Assembly: GCA_002409365.1 (NCBI GenBank)
Contig: DHUW01000023.1
Location: forward strand, 1 to 33,254
DNA: 33,254 nt
Direction: 5' to 3'
From: Anaerolineaceae bacterium UBA5224
GTDB lineage: Bacteria; Chloroflexota; Anaerolineae; Anaerolineales; Anaerolineaceae
Shown: positions 7,742 to 16,277 of the stretch, piece by piece
Position numbering within the stretch: position 1 is the stretch's first letter
Layout: every line of letters starts with the position of its first letter
The notes under the pieces: generated by a model
Told to the model about the DNA's origin: nothing
Database searches by the model: none
Seen by the model: the letters and a program-made list of their open reading frames with translations, nothing else
Translations under genes and position numbers: made by a program

Positions 7742-10033
7742 ATGAAAATCACCAGTTTTCTCAAAGGCGGTTTGGTCGCCGTTCTTTCTTTCATGTTGTT
7801 ATCAGGGATTGCTTTTGGGCAGACTCCTGAAGTCACTCCATTGGGCACCGGCTTTACTTACCAGGGGCAGTTGAAGAGCGAGGGAATCCCTTATAACGGT
7901 ATCTGCGATTTCCAGTTCGGGCTATATGATGCCGCCACCATGGGGACTGCAGTGGGCGAGACAACCCTAACTACTGTGACTGTGTCTGAAGGCTTGTTCA
8001 CCGTTAGCTTAGATTTTGGAAGTGGCAAATTTACCGGCGATAACCGCTGGCTGGAGATCTGGGTACGCTGTCCGGCTGGTGCCGGGAACTACCAGCAGTT
8101 ATTACCTCGTCAGCCACTCACTGCTGCACCTTATGCACTTTATGCACCCTATGCAGGAGAATCTGTCTCGGCTAATACAGTACCTTGGTCAGGACTTAGC
8201 GATGTACCCGCTGGATTTGCTGATGGTGTGGATAATGACACAACCTATGGAGCGGGAACTGGTCTCAATTTGACTGGCACAACCTTTTCCGTAAATTTAG
8301 CAACTGTACAATCCAGGGTAACCGGTGCTTGCGGCACTGGCTCAGCCATCAGCTCGGTCAATGCTGATGGAACCGTTACCTGTGAACCTGTGGGCAATAT
8401 TGGTTGGTCACTTACTGGTAATGCTGGAACAACCCCGGGCATGAACTTCATAGGTACCACCGATAACAAAGCTTTTGAAATCAAAGTCAACAACCAGCGA
8501 GTTCTCCGACTTGAACCCAACGACACAAGTCCTAATCTGGTCGGAGGTCACGCAGGTAATTGGGTCAGCAGTGATATTTATGGCGGAACGATCAGTGGTG
8601 GTGGAGGTGCCTCAGCTCTAAACCGAGTGACGAATCATTTCGGCACAATCGGTGGAGGTAATAGCAATGCGGTGTCCGGTTATGAATCGACGATATCTGG
8701 TGGTAGTTCTAATACAGCCAGTGGAGACGAGTCAACTATTAGTGGTGGATTTACAAATACAGCCACTGGCATTTATTCCACAGTCAGCGGAGGTATAGCA
8801 AATAACAGTAGCAGTCTTCAATCGACGATAAGCGGTGGATTTAATAATACAGCTAATGGAACTGCATCAACTATAAGTGGAGGGTCTGGTAATACTGTCA
8901 ATGGAGCTGGGTCAAATATTGGGGGAGGACAATACAACGAAGCCAATGGGCAGTATTCCGTAATTGCCGGGGGAGGACCCACCGACCCGGCTGATCCGGC
9001 ATCAAGCAACAAAACCTTTGACAATTACTGTACCATCGGAGGCGGAGGTGGCAACCAGGCTGGTAATAATGATGATGACCCAGCAATTGGCACCTTTGCA
9101 ACGGTCACTGGTGGGATTGCCAATATCGCCAGTGGTACATACTCCACAGTTGGTGGCGGGTCCTATAATACTGCTTCTGGGACCTACTCTGTTGTCCTCG
9201 GAGGTCATGCCAATTCAGCTACTGGTGATCTCAGTTTGGCTGCCGGTAACCATGCAATTGCTTCAAACCAGGGCAGTTTCGTTTGGGCAGATTCACAAGA
9301 TTCATATTTCTTATCCACATCACCCAATACGTTCAACATTCGCGCGAAAAATGGTGTTTATATTAATGCTGATTCCAATTACCCGTTATTACCGGGAATG
9401 CTTGTATACAACAATTCTGCAGGGAGCGCGGCTGGTGAAGGAACCAGCATATTAGGCATATCCAACAGTGATTTTGGAGGAGGTGTTGCAGGATGGAATT
9501 GGAATGCTGGCGCAGGAGTTGGCGCATGGAGTTATTTGGGAAACTTGATAGAAGCATACTCGGGCGATTATCCCACAGGAATTTTGCGTTTCTATGTCGA
9601 TAAAGAGGGAAACGTGCATTATGACGGAAGTATGATGCCATTCGTAGAGATCCAATCTCCTGTAGATGGTAAAACCTCTCATGTTTCTCTCTATGGTATC
9701 TCCGCTGCTGAAGCCTGGTACGAGGATTTGGGAACGGCGATGCTGATCAATGGAAAGGTGATCGTCGATATTGATCCTCTCTTTGGTCAGACAGTATCTT
9801 TAGTAGAAGATTACCAGGTGCAGGTGACCGCCGTCTGCAATGAAGCTGTGCTTTTGTTTATTACCGAAAAAACTCCTACATCATTTACAGTACAAGGCGT
9901 CAGCCTGGATGGAAAGCCATCCAGTTGTGGCTTTGATTACCGCATCTCAGCCAAACCCCTCGGTTCTGAAGAATTACGCCTGGAGTCCATTGAAATCCCT
10001 GAACCGATCATCACCGAAAGGGAAACACCATGA
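7742..10033 (+). CDS. Secreted protein with YadA-head-like repeats
   Basis: A 763-residue predicted exported protein. Residues 1-26 are a signal peptide (cleavage near FGQ). Residues ~35-130 form a module beginning FTYQGQLKSEGIPYNG and ending PRQPLTAAPYALYA, a pattern I associate with secreted proteins of Chloroflexota and Planctomycetota. Residues ~300-500 hold 15-residue units of the form ST-I-SGG-xx-N-T-A-xG, resembling left-handed beta-roll heads of trimeric autotransporter adhesins (Hep_Hag/YadA head). There is no YadA membrane anchor, as expected outside diderm proteobacteria. The last ~170 residues (from FVEIQSPVDGKTSHVSL) look like a separate beta-rich domain. Its stop overlaps the next start by 4 nt. 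A structural or adhesive surface role is inferred. Confidence 0.75.
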   Translation: MKITSFLKGGLVAVLSFMLLSGIAFGQTPEVTPLGTGFTYQGQLKSEGIPYNGICDFQFGLYDAATMGTAVGETTLTTVTVSEGLFTVSLDFGSGKFTGDNRWLEIWVRCPAGAGNYQQLLPRQPLTAAPYALYAPYAGESVSANTVPWSGLSDVPAGFADGVDNDTTYGAGTGLNLTGTTFSVNLATVQSRVTGACGTGSAISSVNADGTVTCEPVGNIGWSLTGNAGTTPGMNFIGTTDNKAFEIKVNNQRVLRLEPNDTSPNLVGGHAGNWVSSDIYGGTISGGGGASALNRVTNHFGTIGGGNSNAVSGYESTISGGSSNTASGDESTISGGFTNTATGIYSTVSGGIANNSSSLQSTISGGFNNTANGTASTISGGSGNTVNGAGSNIGGGQYNEANGQYSVIAGGGPTDPADPASSNKTFDNYCTIGGGGGNQAGNNDDDPAIGTFATVTGGIANIASGTYSTVGGGSYNTASGTYSVVLGGHANSATGDLSLAAGNHAIASNQGSFVWADSQDSYFLSTSPNTFNIRAKNGVYINADSNYPLLPGMLVYNNSAGSAAGEGTSILGISNSDFGGGVAGWNWNAGAGVGAWSYLGNLIEAYSGDYPTGILRFYVDKEGNVHYDGSMMPFVEIQSPVDGKTSHVSLYGISAAEAWYEDLGTAMLINGKVIVDIDPLFGQTVSLVEDYQVQVTAVCNEAVLLFITEKTPTSFTVQGVSLDGKPSSCGFDYRISAKPLGSEELRLESIEIPEPIITERETP
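8642..9232 (+). repeat. Tandem 45-nt degenerate repeats encoding 15-aa YadA-head-like units
   Basis: Seven consecutive 45-nt units run from 8642 to 8956, and three more from 9098 to 9232 after a ~140-nt interruption. Each encodes about 15 residues with conserved SGG, Asn and Gly positions. The DNA copies have diverged strongly, so this is an old protein repeat, not a recent slippage array. Confidence 0.8.
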
Positions 10034-10326
10034 AAGAACACGTGAAACATGGATTGCGAATAGTCTTAATGTTGGCAATGCTGCTGTTGATTACCTTGAC
10101 CGTACTGGCTCAATCTGGCGGAGGCTATGACCTAAACTGGAACACGACCGATGGCGGTGGTGGATTAAGCAGCGGCGGAGTTTATAGCATGAATGGCACT
10201 GCCGGGCAACCAGAAGCTGGTGTTTTGTCGGGAGGGAAATATAGACTATATGGTGGCTTCTGGCTTGTTGGAGAATCAGCCACACCATCAGAAGGGGATC
10301 TCTTCCTGCCGTTGATTGTTAAATAA
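10030..10326 (+). CDS. Small secreted protein with GGFW-type module and FLPLIVK tail
   Basis: A 98-residue predicted exported protein. It has a signal peptide (~residues 1-28, ending VLAQ), then a Gly-rich module with the order WNTTDGGGG, SSGGVYSMNGTAGQPEAG, LSGGKYRLYGGFW. I recognise this arrangement from small secreted proteins of Chloroflexota and planctomycetes, with no known function. The C-terminus is LFLPLIVK, closely like the YLPMMFK end of the amylase in this window. It overlaps the upstream repeat protein by ATGA, so the two are co-translated and probably act together at the cell surface. Confidence 0.7.
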   Translation: MKEHVKHGLRIVLMLAMLLLITLTVLAQSGGGYDLNWNTTDGGGGLSSGGVYSMNGTAGQPEAGVLSGGKYRLYGGFWLVGESATPSEGDLFLPLIVK

Positions 10327-10334
10327 CTTAACAG

Positions 10335-10370
10335 AGTTCTCTCATGATCAGGAGAACATGAGAGAACTTT
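10335..10370 (+). terminator. Hairpin terminator after the secreted-protein pair
   Basis: A 12-bp perfect stem (AGTTCTCTCATG and its complement at 10357-10368) with a 10-nt loop is followed by only a short T stretch, about 9 nt past the stop codon. The stem is strong but the T-run is weak. Confidence 0.6.
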
Positions 10371-10490
10371 GATAATGAACCTACTCGAACGACGACGTAG
10401 GGCAGGTTGTGCAATTAAGCCTGCCTTCACGAACCTGCTATAGTCTTCCCCAATCTTTTTGTCTTTTCTTTTGAAACCGGCTACGATTGC

Positions 10491-11774
10491 TTATTCCTCT
10501 TCACCTGCGGCTTCGACTTTCGCCTCTGCCTTTTCGATCTGCTCCTGGTCCTTCTCGGTCAGATTAAACTTCAATACTACCGGGAAAATTGCCAGCAGTG
10601 AAGCCCCGAAGGAGATCCAAAACGGCGTAGTTGGCGAAACCTTTTCGTAGAGTTTCGCACCAATTGCCGGGGCAGGCAGTGAAAAAAGCCCCAAACCAGA
10701 GTGTACCAACCCAAAGCCTGTTCCCCGCAACCTTTGTGGCAAAACCTTGCTGAGCAGTGATTGATACGCCGGACTCATTAGGCTAAAACCCATTCCAAGC
10801 AGGAAGTAAGTTAATGCGTAACCGTAGAACGACCCAGCTTTAATAAAGATAAAGGAAGCAATTGACTGCAGAACAAAACCAAGCGCGATCGCCAGCCGCT
10901 CACCACGTTTATCGGCCAGGTGACCGGCCGGATATGACGTGATCATCATCGCGATCCCCATGATGGAAGTCAGCAAACCGATCTGCTGGGCATTCATATT
11001 GGCGATTCCTTCAAGATAGACCGGTACCAGGCTGTTTATTAACGAGGATGAGATATCCCTGATACCATCAGTGACAACGATCCAGGACATGACACCACCG
11101 GCAATAACCAGCCCGAAAATTGCAGTCATATTTACCTTCAGGGCTTTCAACTGGAGACGGGGTTTCTTGCCGTCTTCTGCACCGGGGTGTTTTGCCTTGC
11201 TTGCCATCTGTACCCTGATAACAGTGGCCACTGTGTAAATGGAAGCGGCAACGATCAACATGGTTTTAAATCCATAGCGGTCTACTAAAAAGCCACCAAA
11301 AGGGGGTCCAACAATCGCCACGATCGTATAAAAGGTATCCACAAGCCCATAAACCTTGGCACGGTTATCTTCCCGGGATTCCTCGGCGATAAATGCGCCA
11401 AAACTGGGACCCACGAGTGAACGCGTGATCGCATTCAAGCCTTCCCCCAGAAATACCCAACCCCAGGTTGGCGCCAAGATCAGGGCGATGTACGAAACTA
11501 CCCCGGAAACACTGCCCGCAGCAATACTCTTGAGTCGTCCGAGGCTGTCAGATAACCAACCACCTAATATTTGCAGTACCAGGGGAACAATCTGGGAAAT
11601 AGTGAAGAAAAGCCCGATCTGGGCAACATCCGCCCCCAACGATTTTAGGTAAAGCGGTAAAAACCCGCCATACATCGCGCCGGCTACATTTGCTAAAATC
11701 ATCGTCACCAGGAACAAGCGCATTACGGGAGTGAGAAGCGGAGTTTTAGAACTAGTTTGTTCGTTTGATATCAT
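10491..11774 (-). CDS. Major facilitator superfamily (MFS) transporter
   Basis: A 427-residue integral membrane protein with about twelve hydrophobic segments in two halves, joined by a charged loop (KHPGAEDGKKPRLQLK). An MFS motif-A-like loop, GGWLSDSLGRLKS, lies between helices 2 and 3, and a second related loop, GHLADKRGERLA, in the C-terminal half. The tail is Glu-rich (EKAEAKVEAAGEEE). Such proteins are proton-coupled exporters or importers, and the substrate cannot be predicted. No strong ribosome site precedes the ATG at 11774. It stands alone, facing the secreted-protein unit. Confidence 0.85.
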   Translation of the reverse strand: MISNEQTSSKTPLLTPVMRLFLVTMILANVAGAMYGGFLPLYLKSLGADVAQIGLFFTISQIVPLVLQILGGWLSDSLGRLKSIAAGSVSGVVSYIALILAPTWGWVFLGEGLNAITRSLVGPSFGAFIAEESREDNRAKVYGLVDTFYTIVAIVGPPFGGFLVDRYGFKTMLIVAASIYTVATVIRVQMASKAKHPGAEDGKKPRLQLKALKVNMTAIFGLVIAGGVMSWIVVTDGIRDISSSLINSLVPVYLEGIANMNAQQIGLLTSIMGIAMMITSYPAGHLADKRGERLAIALGFVLQSIASFIFIKAGSFYGYALTYFLLGMGFSLMSPAYQSLLSKVLPQRLRGTGFGLVHSGLGLFSLPAPAIGAKLYEKVSPTTPFWISFGASLLAIFPVVLKFNLTEKDQEQIEKAEAKVEAAGEEE

Positions 11775-12036
11775 GAAACTAATTCTAAGGGAAAGACTCT
11801 GATGTTTGTTCTAAATTCACAGATTATCTAAACCAGCACCTGCAAATGAACTATCAAAGTATCATTTTACGACTTCTATAAAATGTAAATAATAAAATAA
11901 CCAACTTGATTCGCGACCTGCCATAACTCATTAAACCGATTCCTCCAGAAAAGCGGACAAAAATCACCACATAAAATTTTAGGATAATATTAATTGAACG
12001 ATTAGTGAGAATGTTGTCAGTAACATTCATTATCTA
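11775..12036. other. Intergenic region between divergent MFS and SPFH genes
   Basis: AT-rich DNA with many short homopolymer runs. Apart from the SPFH promoter just to its right, I see no gene, no hairpin and no clear promoter for the MFS gene. Confidence 0.5.
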
Positions 12037-12065
12037 TTGACATCCGTATCGCAATTTGCTATTCT
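12037..12065 (+). promoter_or_regulatory. Strong sigma-70-type promoter of the SPFH gene
   Basis: A perfect TTGACA (12037-12042), a 17-nt spacer and TATTCT (12060-12065) lie about 50 nt before the chosen start codon. This is the best consensus promoter in the window. Confidence 0.75.
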
Positions 12066-12114
12066 AAACATGTCAATATTGATATCAAGATAAATGAAAA
12101 GCAGAGGAGAACAT

Positions 12115-12939
12115 ATGCGGACTGTCATAACCCCAATTTTCACCATTCGCCCTTTTGAACGCGGTATCCAGGAAACTCTGGGGAGGTACACACGCTTTGT
12201 TTTGCCTGGTCTGGGTCTGCAATGGCCTTTCGCGCAGCTTGTGCGAGTTCGAGACATCCGTGAGCATACCATTGACATCATGCCCCAGTCAGTCATTACT
12301 AAAGACAATGTAGAGATCTCAGTTGACGGTGTCATGTGGGTGCGACCCTCGACTGATGAAGATTCCATCAAGCGCACTTTCTATAATATCGACGATTGGA
12401 AGCGCGCCATCATTCAATTGGCGATGACCAACCTGCGCCAGGAGTTTGGCGATCTCACCCTGGACGAAAGTCTGGTTGCCAGGGAAACAATTGCCACCAA
12501 TCTCACGGGCGTTTTAAGCACTCACGCACAGGAATGGGGCTTGACAGTCAGCAAGATCGAGATCCGCCTGATCGATCCGCCAGAAGATATCAAAAAAGCC
12601 ATGCACAAACAAAAAACCGCAGAACAGGAAAGGCGCTCGATGCGTCTCTTGGCAACAGGTGAGTTCGAGGCAGCCGAACAGCAAAAGCTGGCGGCAATTC
12701 AACGCGCCGAGGGCGAGCGCGAAGCTGCCATCAAGATAGCCGAAGGACAGGCAGAGGCGATCAGGCTGGTGAATGAGTCGGCTGAAAAGTACTTTGTCGG
12801 TAATGCCCAGGTGCTGAAGCAAATTGAGATGGTTGAAACCTCAATGAAGGATAATGCCAAGGTTATCGTGACCGATAAAGGCATAACCCCCACACTTTTC
12901 CTGGGCGAATTGCCTGTAGTTGAAACAAAAAAGAAATAA
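12115..12939 (+). CDS. SPFH/band-7 domain protein without a transmembrane helix
   Basis: A 274-residue stomatin/prohibitin-like protein. The SPFH domain begins almost at residue 1 (IRPFERGIQETLGRY) and runs to ~165, where IEIRLIDPPEDIKKAM is a typical stomatin-family end. A Glu/Ala/Gln-rich coiled coil follows (~170-235: EQERRSMRLLATGEFEAAEQQ). The usual N-terminal membrane anchor is absent, so it may be peripheral or may rely on the larger SPFH protein next door. The start at 12115 was chosen because AGAGGAGA lies 5-11 nt before it. The in-frame ATG at 12094 overlaps that ribosome site. SPFH proteins form rings that organise membrane domains and proteases; the specific partner is unknown. 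Confidence 0.85.
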   Translation: MRTVITPIFTIRPFERGIQETLGRYTRFVLPGLGLQWPFAQLVRVRDIREHTIDIMPQSVITKDNVEISVDGVMWVRPSTDEDSIKRTFYNIDDWKRAIIQLAMTNLRQEFGDLTLDESLVARETIATNLTGVLSTHAQEWGLTVSKIEIRLIDPPEDIKKAMHKQKTAEQERRSMRLLATGEFEAAEQQKLAAIQRAEGEREAAIKIAEGQAEAIRLVNESAEKYFVGNAQVLKQIEMVETSMKDNAKVIVTDKGITPTLFLGELPVVETKKK

Positions 12940-13005
12940 TGTTAGCATGACATTTATTAGTTCAGGGGTTGGTTTTCACACCATCCTGTTTAACCGCATC
13001 CGATA

Positions 13006-13038
13006 AAAAACCCTTCCAAAAAATCAGGAAGGGTTTTT
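13006..13038. terminator. Bidirectional terminator between the two convergent SPFH genes
   Basis: A symmetric hairpin, AAAAACCCTTCC / GGAAGGGTTTTT with a 9-nt loop, has T-runs in both reading directions. It serves both convergent genes. Confidence 0.85.
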
Positions 13039-13059
13039 AAATCTACATTCGAAAGGTAT

Positions 13060-15054
13060 TTATACTTTCGGGCTTTCGCCACCTTCGGCTTCATGTTTGG
13101 TCGCCAGAGACTGGAGGATTTCCTGCTTCATCTTTTCTATTTCTTCAGAATTCTCGCGAGAAGCAACCTTGTTGGTTTCCAGACCCAGTTTGTCCGAGAG
13201 CAAAAGGGTCAACAGACCTTCCATAATGCTGCTGCCGGTTGCTCCGCCTTCGTTTTGGCCGCCGTTCACCACCACTCTTGGCACCACATCGACACGAGAT
13301 TGCTGTACAGCCTCGGCGAAGCGGTTCATCACCTGCTGGGTCACCTGGTATTGCGGACCGCCATAAGCCGCCACTTGTTCTTCGGTGGCGATAGCCTGGG
13401 CGATACCAGTGCGGGCGATCTTTTCAGCCTCTGCCTCCGCCAGCGCCCTGATCTGGGCAGCCTGCTGCAAAGCCTTCATGTAGTCAGCCTTACCCTGGTT
13501 GGAAAGTACTGTAATGCTCAATTCAGATTCGGTAATATTACGCTGTTGTTCGGTACGAGCCTGTACTTCACGCAGTTCGCGCTCCTTGGCGGCAGCTTCC
13601 TGCTGACGCTGGAAGGTTTCGATCTGTTCGACAGCAATCTGGCGGGAGCGCAGTTGGTTCAAAATTACTTCCATGTTCTTATCAGCACCAACTGTCGTGG
13701 GCGTACCGATCAGTACCTCTTCCAGCTCCAGGTTGTAATGCAGGAATTTTGCCTTCATTTCCTGACTAGAGAGATCCTGGATCTCGTTACGATCATGGAT
13801 CAGTTGAATGAGCGTACGAGTCTGCCCAATATTTTTGAAATAGGCTGAAACCATCGGGTCGAGCGTCTGTTCAACCAACTTTTTAACATCGCCAAAGCGC
13901 TGCACCACTAAAGGTGCCTTCTGGTAATCGATGTGGATCACCACCGAAAGCGGCAGGGAAGGCTCAAAAGCGTCTTTGGTGATCAGCGACACTTCCGATA
14001 GGTTCTCATCCAGGTTGTGCGAGCCAACCTCAGATTTGATCCATTTCAAAATGATGTTGGTAGTCGGCACTGCCACAACCTTGCCGGCGTAAGTGTTAAA
14101 AGCATACTTGCCAGGAAGCAGCGGCACATTCCAGACGCCCCGGCTGCCGACGCTGACCAATTCGCCGTGGCGATATTCTGTTCCGGAAAGATCCTCGCTG
14201 ACCCTGCCGGTATACGATACCACCACGCCCACAAAACCGACTTCAATGATGGTTTTTGGGATCAGTTCCACCGTCGCAAACAGGCGGTTGAGATAATAAG
14301 TGCCTTCAACCAACACCTGCAGCTGGCGACCACGCAGACCTTTTGCTGCGATAAAGCGGTCAGGCATCTGGAAGTTGTTATGATAGGTCAATTCGTCATT
14401 TTGGTCCTGCCCGACAAGGGGAGCAATGATCTCACCATATGGCAATGAAAGCCCATCGTGAATGGTGACAATGCCGATCTGATCATCAGAATCTTTGATT
14501 ACCACAGGCGTAAAACCCTTACGGCTGTTGATCACTGCTGTCATCGATTCGATCGCCGACTGGTCGTCCTTGCTCAACGAAAGGAAGTGCACGCGCTCCT
14601 CAGTGATGACCACAAACTGTGCCAGGTTGATGGCATAAGTACCTTCACGCAGGATCTGGCGCTGCGGTCCACGCTGACCGCCATTGGTCAGAAAATGGGT
14701 GACATCCTGGAAGTTATTCGCCGTGGTATTACTGGCTAAAACCTGCATTGCGGAAAGCGGCTGACCATCGCGGGCGAAAACATAGCCGATCTTACCCTGC
14801 GGAATGGTCACCAGCGGTACAACATGTACGCGATATTGGATAGGCATCAGATAATGCAGACCACCGCGTAAAACATCGGGTTGATAGCCTGCCTCACCAT
14901 GGAGGGCGATAAAGTTGCCTTTAACTGACTTCCGCCCAAAGCGTTTTTCGACAATACCGATGCGGTTGTTGGGGATGAAACGGATACCTGTAAGCAGGAT
15001 CAGTAAAAGAAGGATTGCGACTGCAATCAAAGGAATGTATTGGTTGGGATTCAT
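13060..15054 (-). CDS. Large membrane-anchored SPFH (flotillin-like) protein
   Basis: A 664-residue protein with one N-terminal membrane helix (~residues 4-26, IPLIAVAILLLLILLTG) and a long SPFH-type region with duplicated-looking segments (LREGTYAINLAQFVVITEERV and LVEGTYYLNRLFATVELIPK). A long charged coiled coil follows (~480-560, QRQQEAAAKERELREVQ) and a C-terminal tail ending in EAEGGESPKV. The architecture fits bacterial flotillin-like scaffold proteins of membrane microdomains. The start at 15054 was chosen over 15090 because a GGAGAAAG site precedes it and the helix follows directly. It is convergent with the smaller SPFH gene, and the two may work together (inference). Confidence 0.85.
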   Translation of the reverse strand: MNPNQYIPLIAVAILLLLILLTGIRFIPNNRIGIVEKRFGRKSVKGNFIALHGEAGYQPDVLRGGLHYLMPIQYRVHVVPLVTIPQGKIGYVFARDGQPLSAMQVLASNTTANNFQDVTHFLTNGGQRGPQRQILREGTYAINLAQFVVITEERVHFLSLSKDDQSAIESMTAVINSRKGFTPVVIKDSDDQIGIVTIHDGLSLPYGEIIAPLVGQDQNDELTYHNNFQMPDRFIAAKGLRGRQLQVLVEGTYYLNRLFATVELIPKTIIEVGFVGVVVSYTGRVSEDLSGTEYRHGELVSVGSRGVWNVPLLPGKYAFNTYAGKVVAVPTTNIILKWIKSEVGSHNLDENLSEVSLITKDAFEPSLPLSVVIHIDYQKAPLVVQRFGDVKKLVEQTLDPMVSAYFKNIGQTRTLIQLIHDRNEIQDLSSQEMKAKFLHYNLELEEVLIGTPTTVGADKNMEVILNQLRSRQIAVEQIETFQRQQEAAAKERELREVQARTEQQRNITESELSITVLSNQGKADYMKALQQAAQIRALAEAEAEKIARTGIAQAIATEEQVAAYGGPQYQVTQQVMNRFAEAVQQSRVDVVPRVVVNGGQNEGGATGSSIMEGLLTLLLSDKLGLETNKVASRENSEEIEKMKQEILQSLATKHEAEGGESPKV

Positions 15055-15092
15055 ACTTTCTCCGGATCTCTTTGAAAATGAGAGACTCAATT

Positions 15093-15121
15093 AATATACG
15101 CCAATATTATTAGAATAACAA
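15093..15121 (-). promoter_or_regulatory. Promoter of the large SPFH gene
   Basis: On the minus strand, TTGTTA (15116-15121) and TATATT (15093-15098) are separated by 17 nt and lie about 40 nt upstream of the chosen start. This is a plausible sigma-70 match with two mismatches in the -35. Confidence 0.5.
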
Positions 15122-15283
15122 TAGATAATATAGCTATACAAGAGGAGATCAACTTTCATACACCGCCAAATGCAATTTGCTGATCGATAACGATCTCGAG
15201 TTTCTGCATTACACTAGACACGGGAATGGTTTCCTGATATCCAATCGGGGTTATAATCGGGAAAACGATAAAAGGAGTGTGCT

Positions 15284-15862
15284 ATGGAATTTAAAGATTC
15301 AAGAACGTACCAAAACCTTGTGAACTCTTTTGCTGGAGAGTCACAAGCCCGCAATCGCTACTCATTTTATACAGAAGTGGCGGAAAAAGAAGGTCTACTA
15401 CATGTAGCAGCAATTTTTACTGAGACAGCAGATAACGAACGCGAACATGCCCTGGTATTTTTTAAGCATATCGTTGACAACCTTGGCGCTGTAACTATTC
15501 ATGTTGATTCCGATTATCCTGCATCGATTGGTTCCACTTGGGAAAACCTGGAAGCAGCTGCTGCTGGAGAGCACGAAGAATTTTCCCTGCTCTATAAGAA
15601 TGCTGCTGAGGTCGCAAAAGAAGAAGGTTACGACAAGATCGCCGAATCATTCACCGAAATATCTGAGGTGGAAGAACGCCATTATCAGCGTTACAAAGCC
15701 CTGGCTGAAGTGGTCAAGAACGGTTACTTTAAACGCGAACACAAAGTCTATTGGAAATGCCGCAACTGTGGTTACATCCACGAGGGCGAAGAAGCCCCCG
15801 AAGTCTGTCCCGCTTGCAAACATGCCCAAAAATACTTTGAGGTCACAAGTTTCGAGCAGTAA
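15284..15862 (+). CDS. rbr: Rubrerythrin
   Basis: A 192-residue cytoplasmic peroxidase of anaerobes that reduces hydrogen peroxide. The ferritin-like domain holds the diiron ligands in AGESQARNRY, DNEREHA, GEHEEF and VEERHYQRY. The C-terminal rubredoxin-like domain has the two Cys pairs CRNCGY and CPACKH that bind one iron. Length and domain order are standard. A clear AAAAGGAG site precedes the ATG, and a TATAAT lies at 15252-15257, although its -35 is weak. It stands alone with its own terminator and fits oxidative-stress defence in a strict anaerobe. Confidence 0.96.
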   Translation: MEFKDSRTYQNLVNSFAGESQARNRYSFYTEVAEKEGLLHVAAIFTETADNEREHALVFFKHIVDNLGAVTIHVDSDYPASIGSTWENLEAAAAGEHEEFSLLYKNAAEVAKEEGYDKIAESFTEISEVEERHYQRYKALAEVVKNGYFKREHKVYWKCRNCGYIHEGEEAPEVCPACKHAQKYFEVTSFEQ

Positions 15863-15896
15863 ACCCTACTATTTGAAATCTTGTTCTGGGTGATTA

Positions 15897-15935
15897 AAAA
15901 ACGAGGCTGACTTAAAGTCAGCCTCGTTTTGTTCT
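15897..15935 (+). terminator. Rubrerythrin terminator
   Basis: A perfect 12-bp stem (ACGAGGCTGACT / AGTCAGCCTCGT) with a 3-nt loop is followed by TTTTGTTCTCTTT, starting 38 nt after the stop codon. It is similar in sequence to the amylase terminator 500 bp away. Confidence 0.9.
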
Positions 15936-15983
15936 CTTTATCATCTTCATTTTTTCTTCACCGAGCAACTTGACATAATTCCA

Positions 15984-16277
15984 TCAATGCCCTTCCAGGT
16001 CCACCGATTCCGGGACGAAAACAGCAACTTCGCCAGTATCACCCCGGGTTACCTGGTGCGTCCCACCCAGATGATCCAGGTGGAACCAATAGAAGTTGCT
16101 CAAACTACTGACATCATTAATGCGCACCGCCAATCTGACCCCATCGGCATAGATGTATTCGCACCTCTCCCCGCATCGAAGCGGAGAAGGTTTAATGGTT
16201 TTGCGGCTCTGGCTGTTGCACATCTCGTAATAGTCTCCGATGAAGATCGTGCTCTCGCCAATGCCGTTTTGTTTCAG
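15984..16277 (-). pseudogene. RHS-repeat core remnant
   Basis: A decayed minus-strand fragment of an RHS/YD-repeat protein. In one frame it reads NGIGESTIFIGDYYE, then YIYADGVRLAVRINDVSSLS, then FHLDHLGGTHQVT. This is the order expected in RHS core regions just before the variable toxin tip (IGNYYE .. YADGVRLAVR .. LDHLGS). The match is too short to be a working gene. There is no start or ribosome site, no upstream repeats and no toxin tip, and a GC-rich palindrome sits inside the conserved stretch. The rest of the 15863-16439 gap holds only the two flanking terminators. A full-length RHS gene probably existed here or recombined through here. Confidence 0.65.
16164..16190. repeat. GC-rich imperfect palindrome inside the RHS remnant
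   Basis: CCTCTCCCCGC and GCGGAGAAGG flank a 6-nt loop and interrupt the RHS-like frame between YYE and YADGVR. The form resembles REP-type interspersed palindromes. No second copy was recognised in the window. Confidence 0.4.

Noticed and set aside
8642..9232. Regular repeats considered as a CRISPR array or DNA-level minisatellite
   Set aside because: The 45-nt units have no spacers, diverge at DNA level, keep the reading frame and encode a beta-roll-like protein pattern.
13093..13848. 251-codon plus-strand frame opposite the large SPFH gene
   Set aside because: Antisense shadow of a well-supported coding region; low-complexity Phe/Leu-rich product without domain features.
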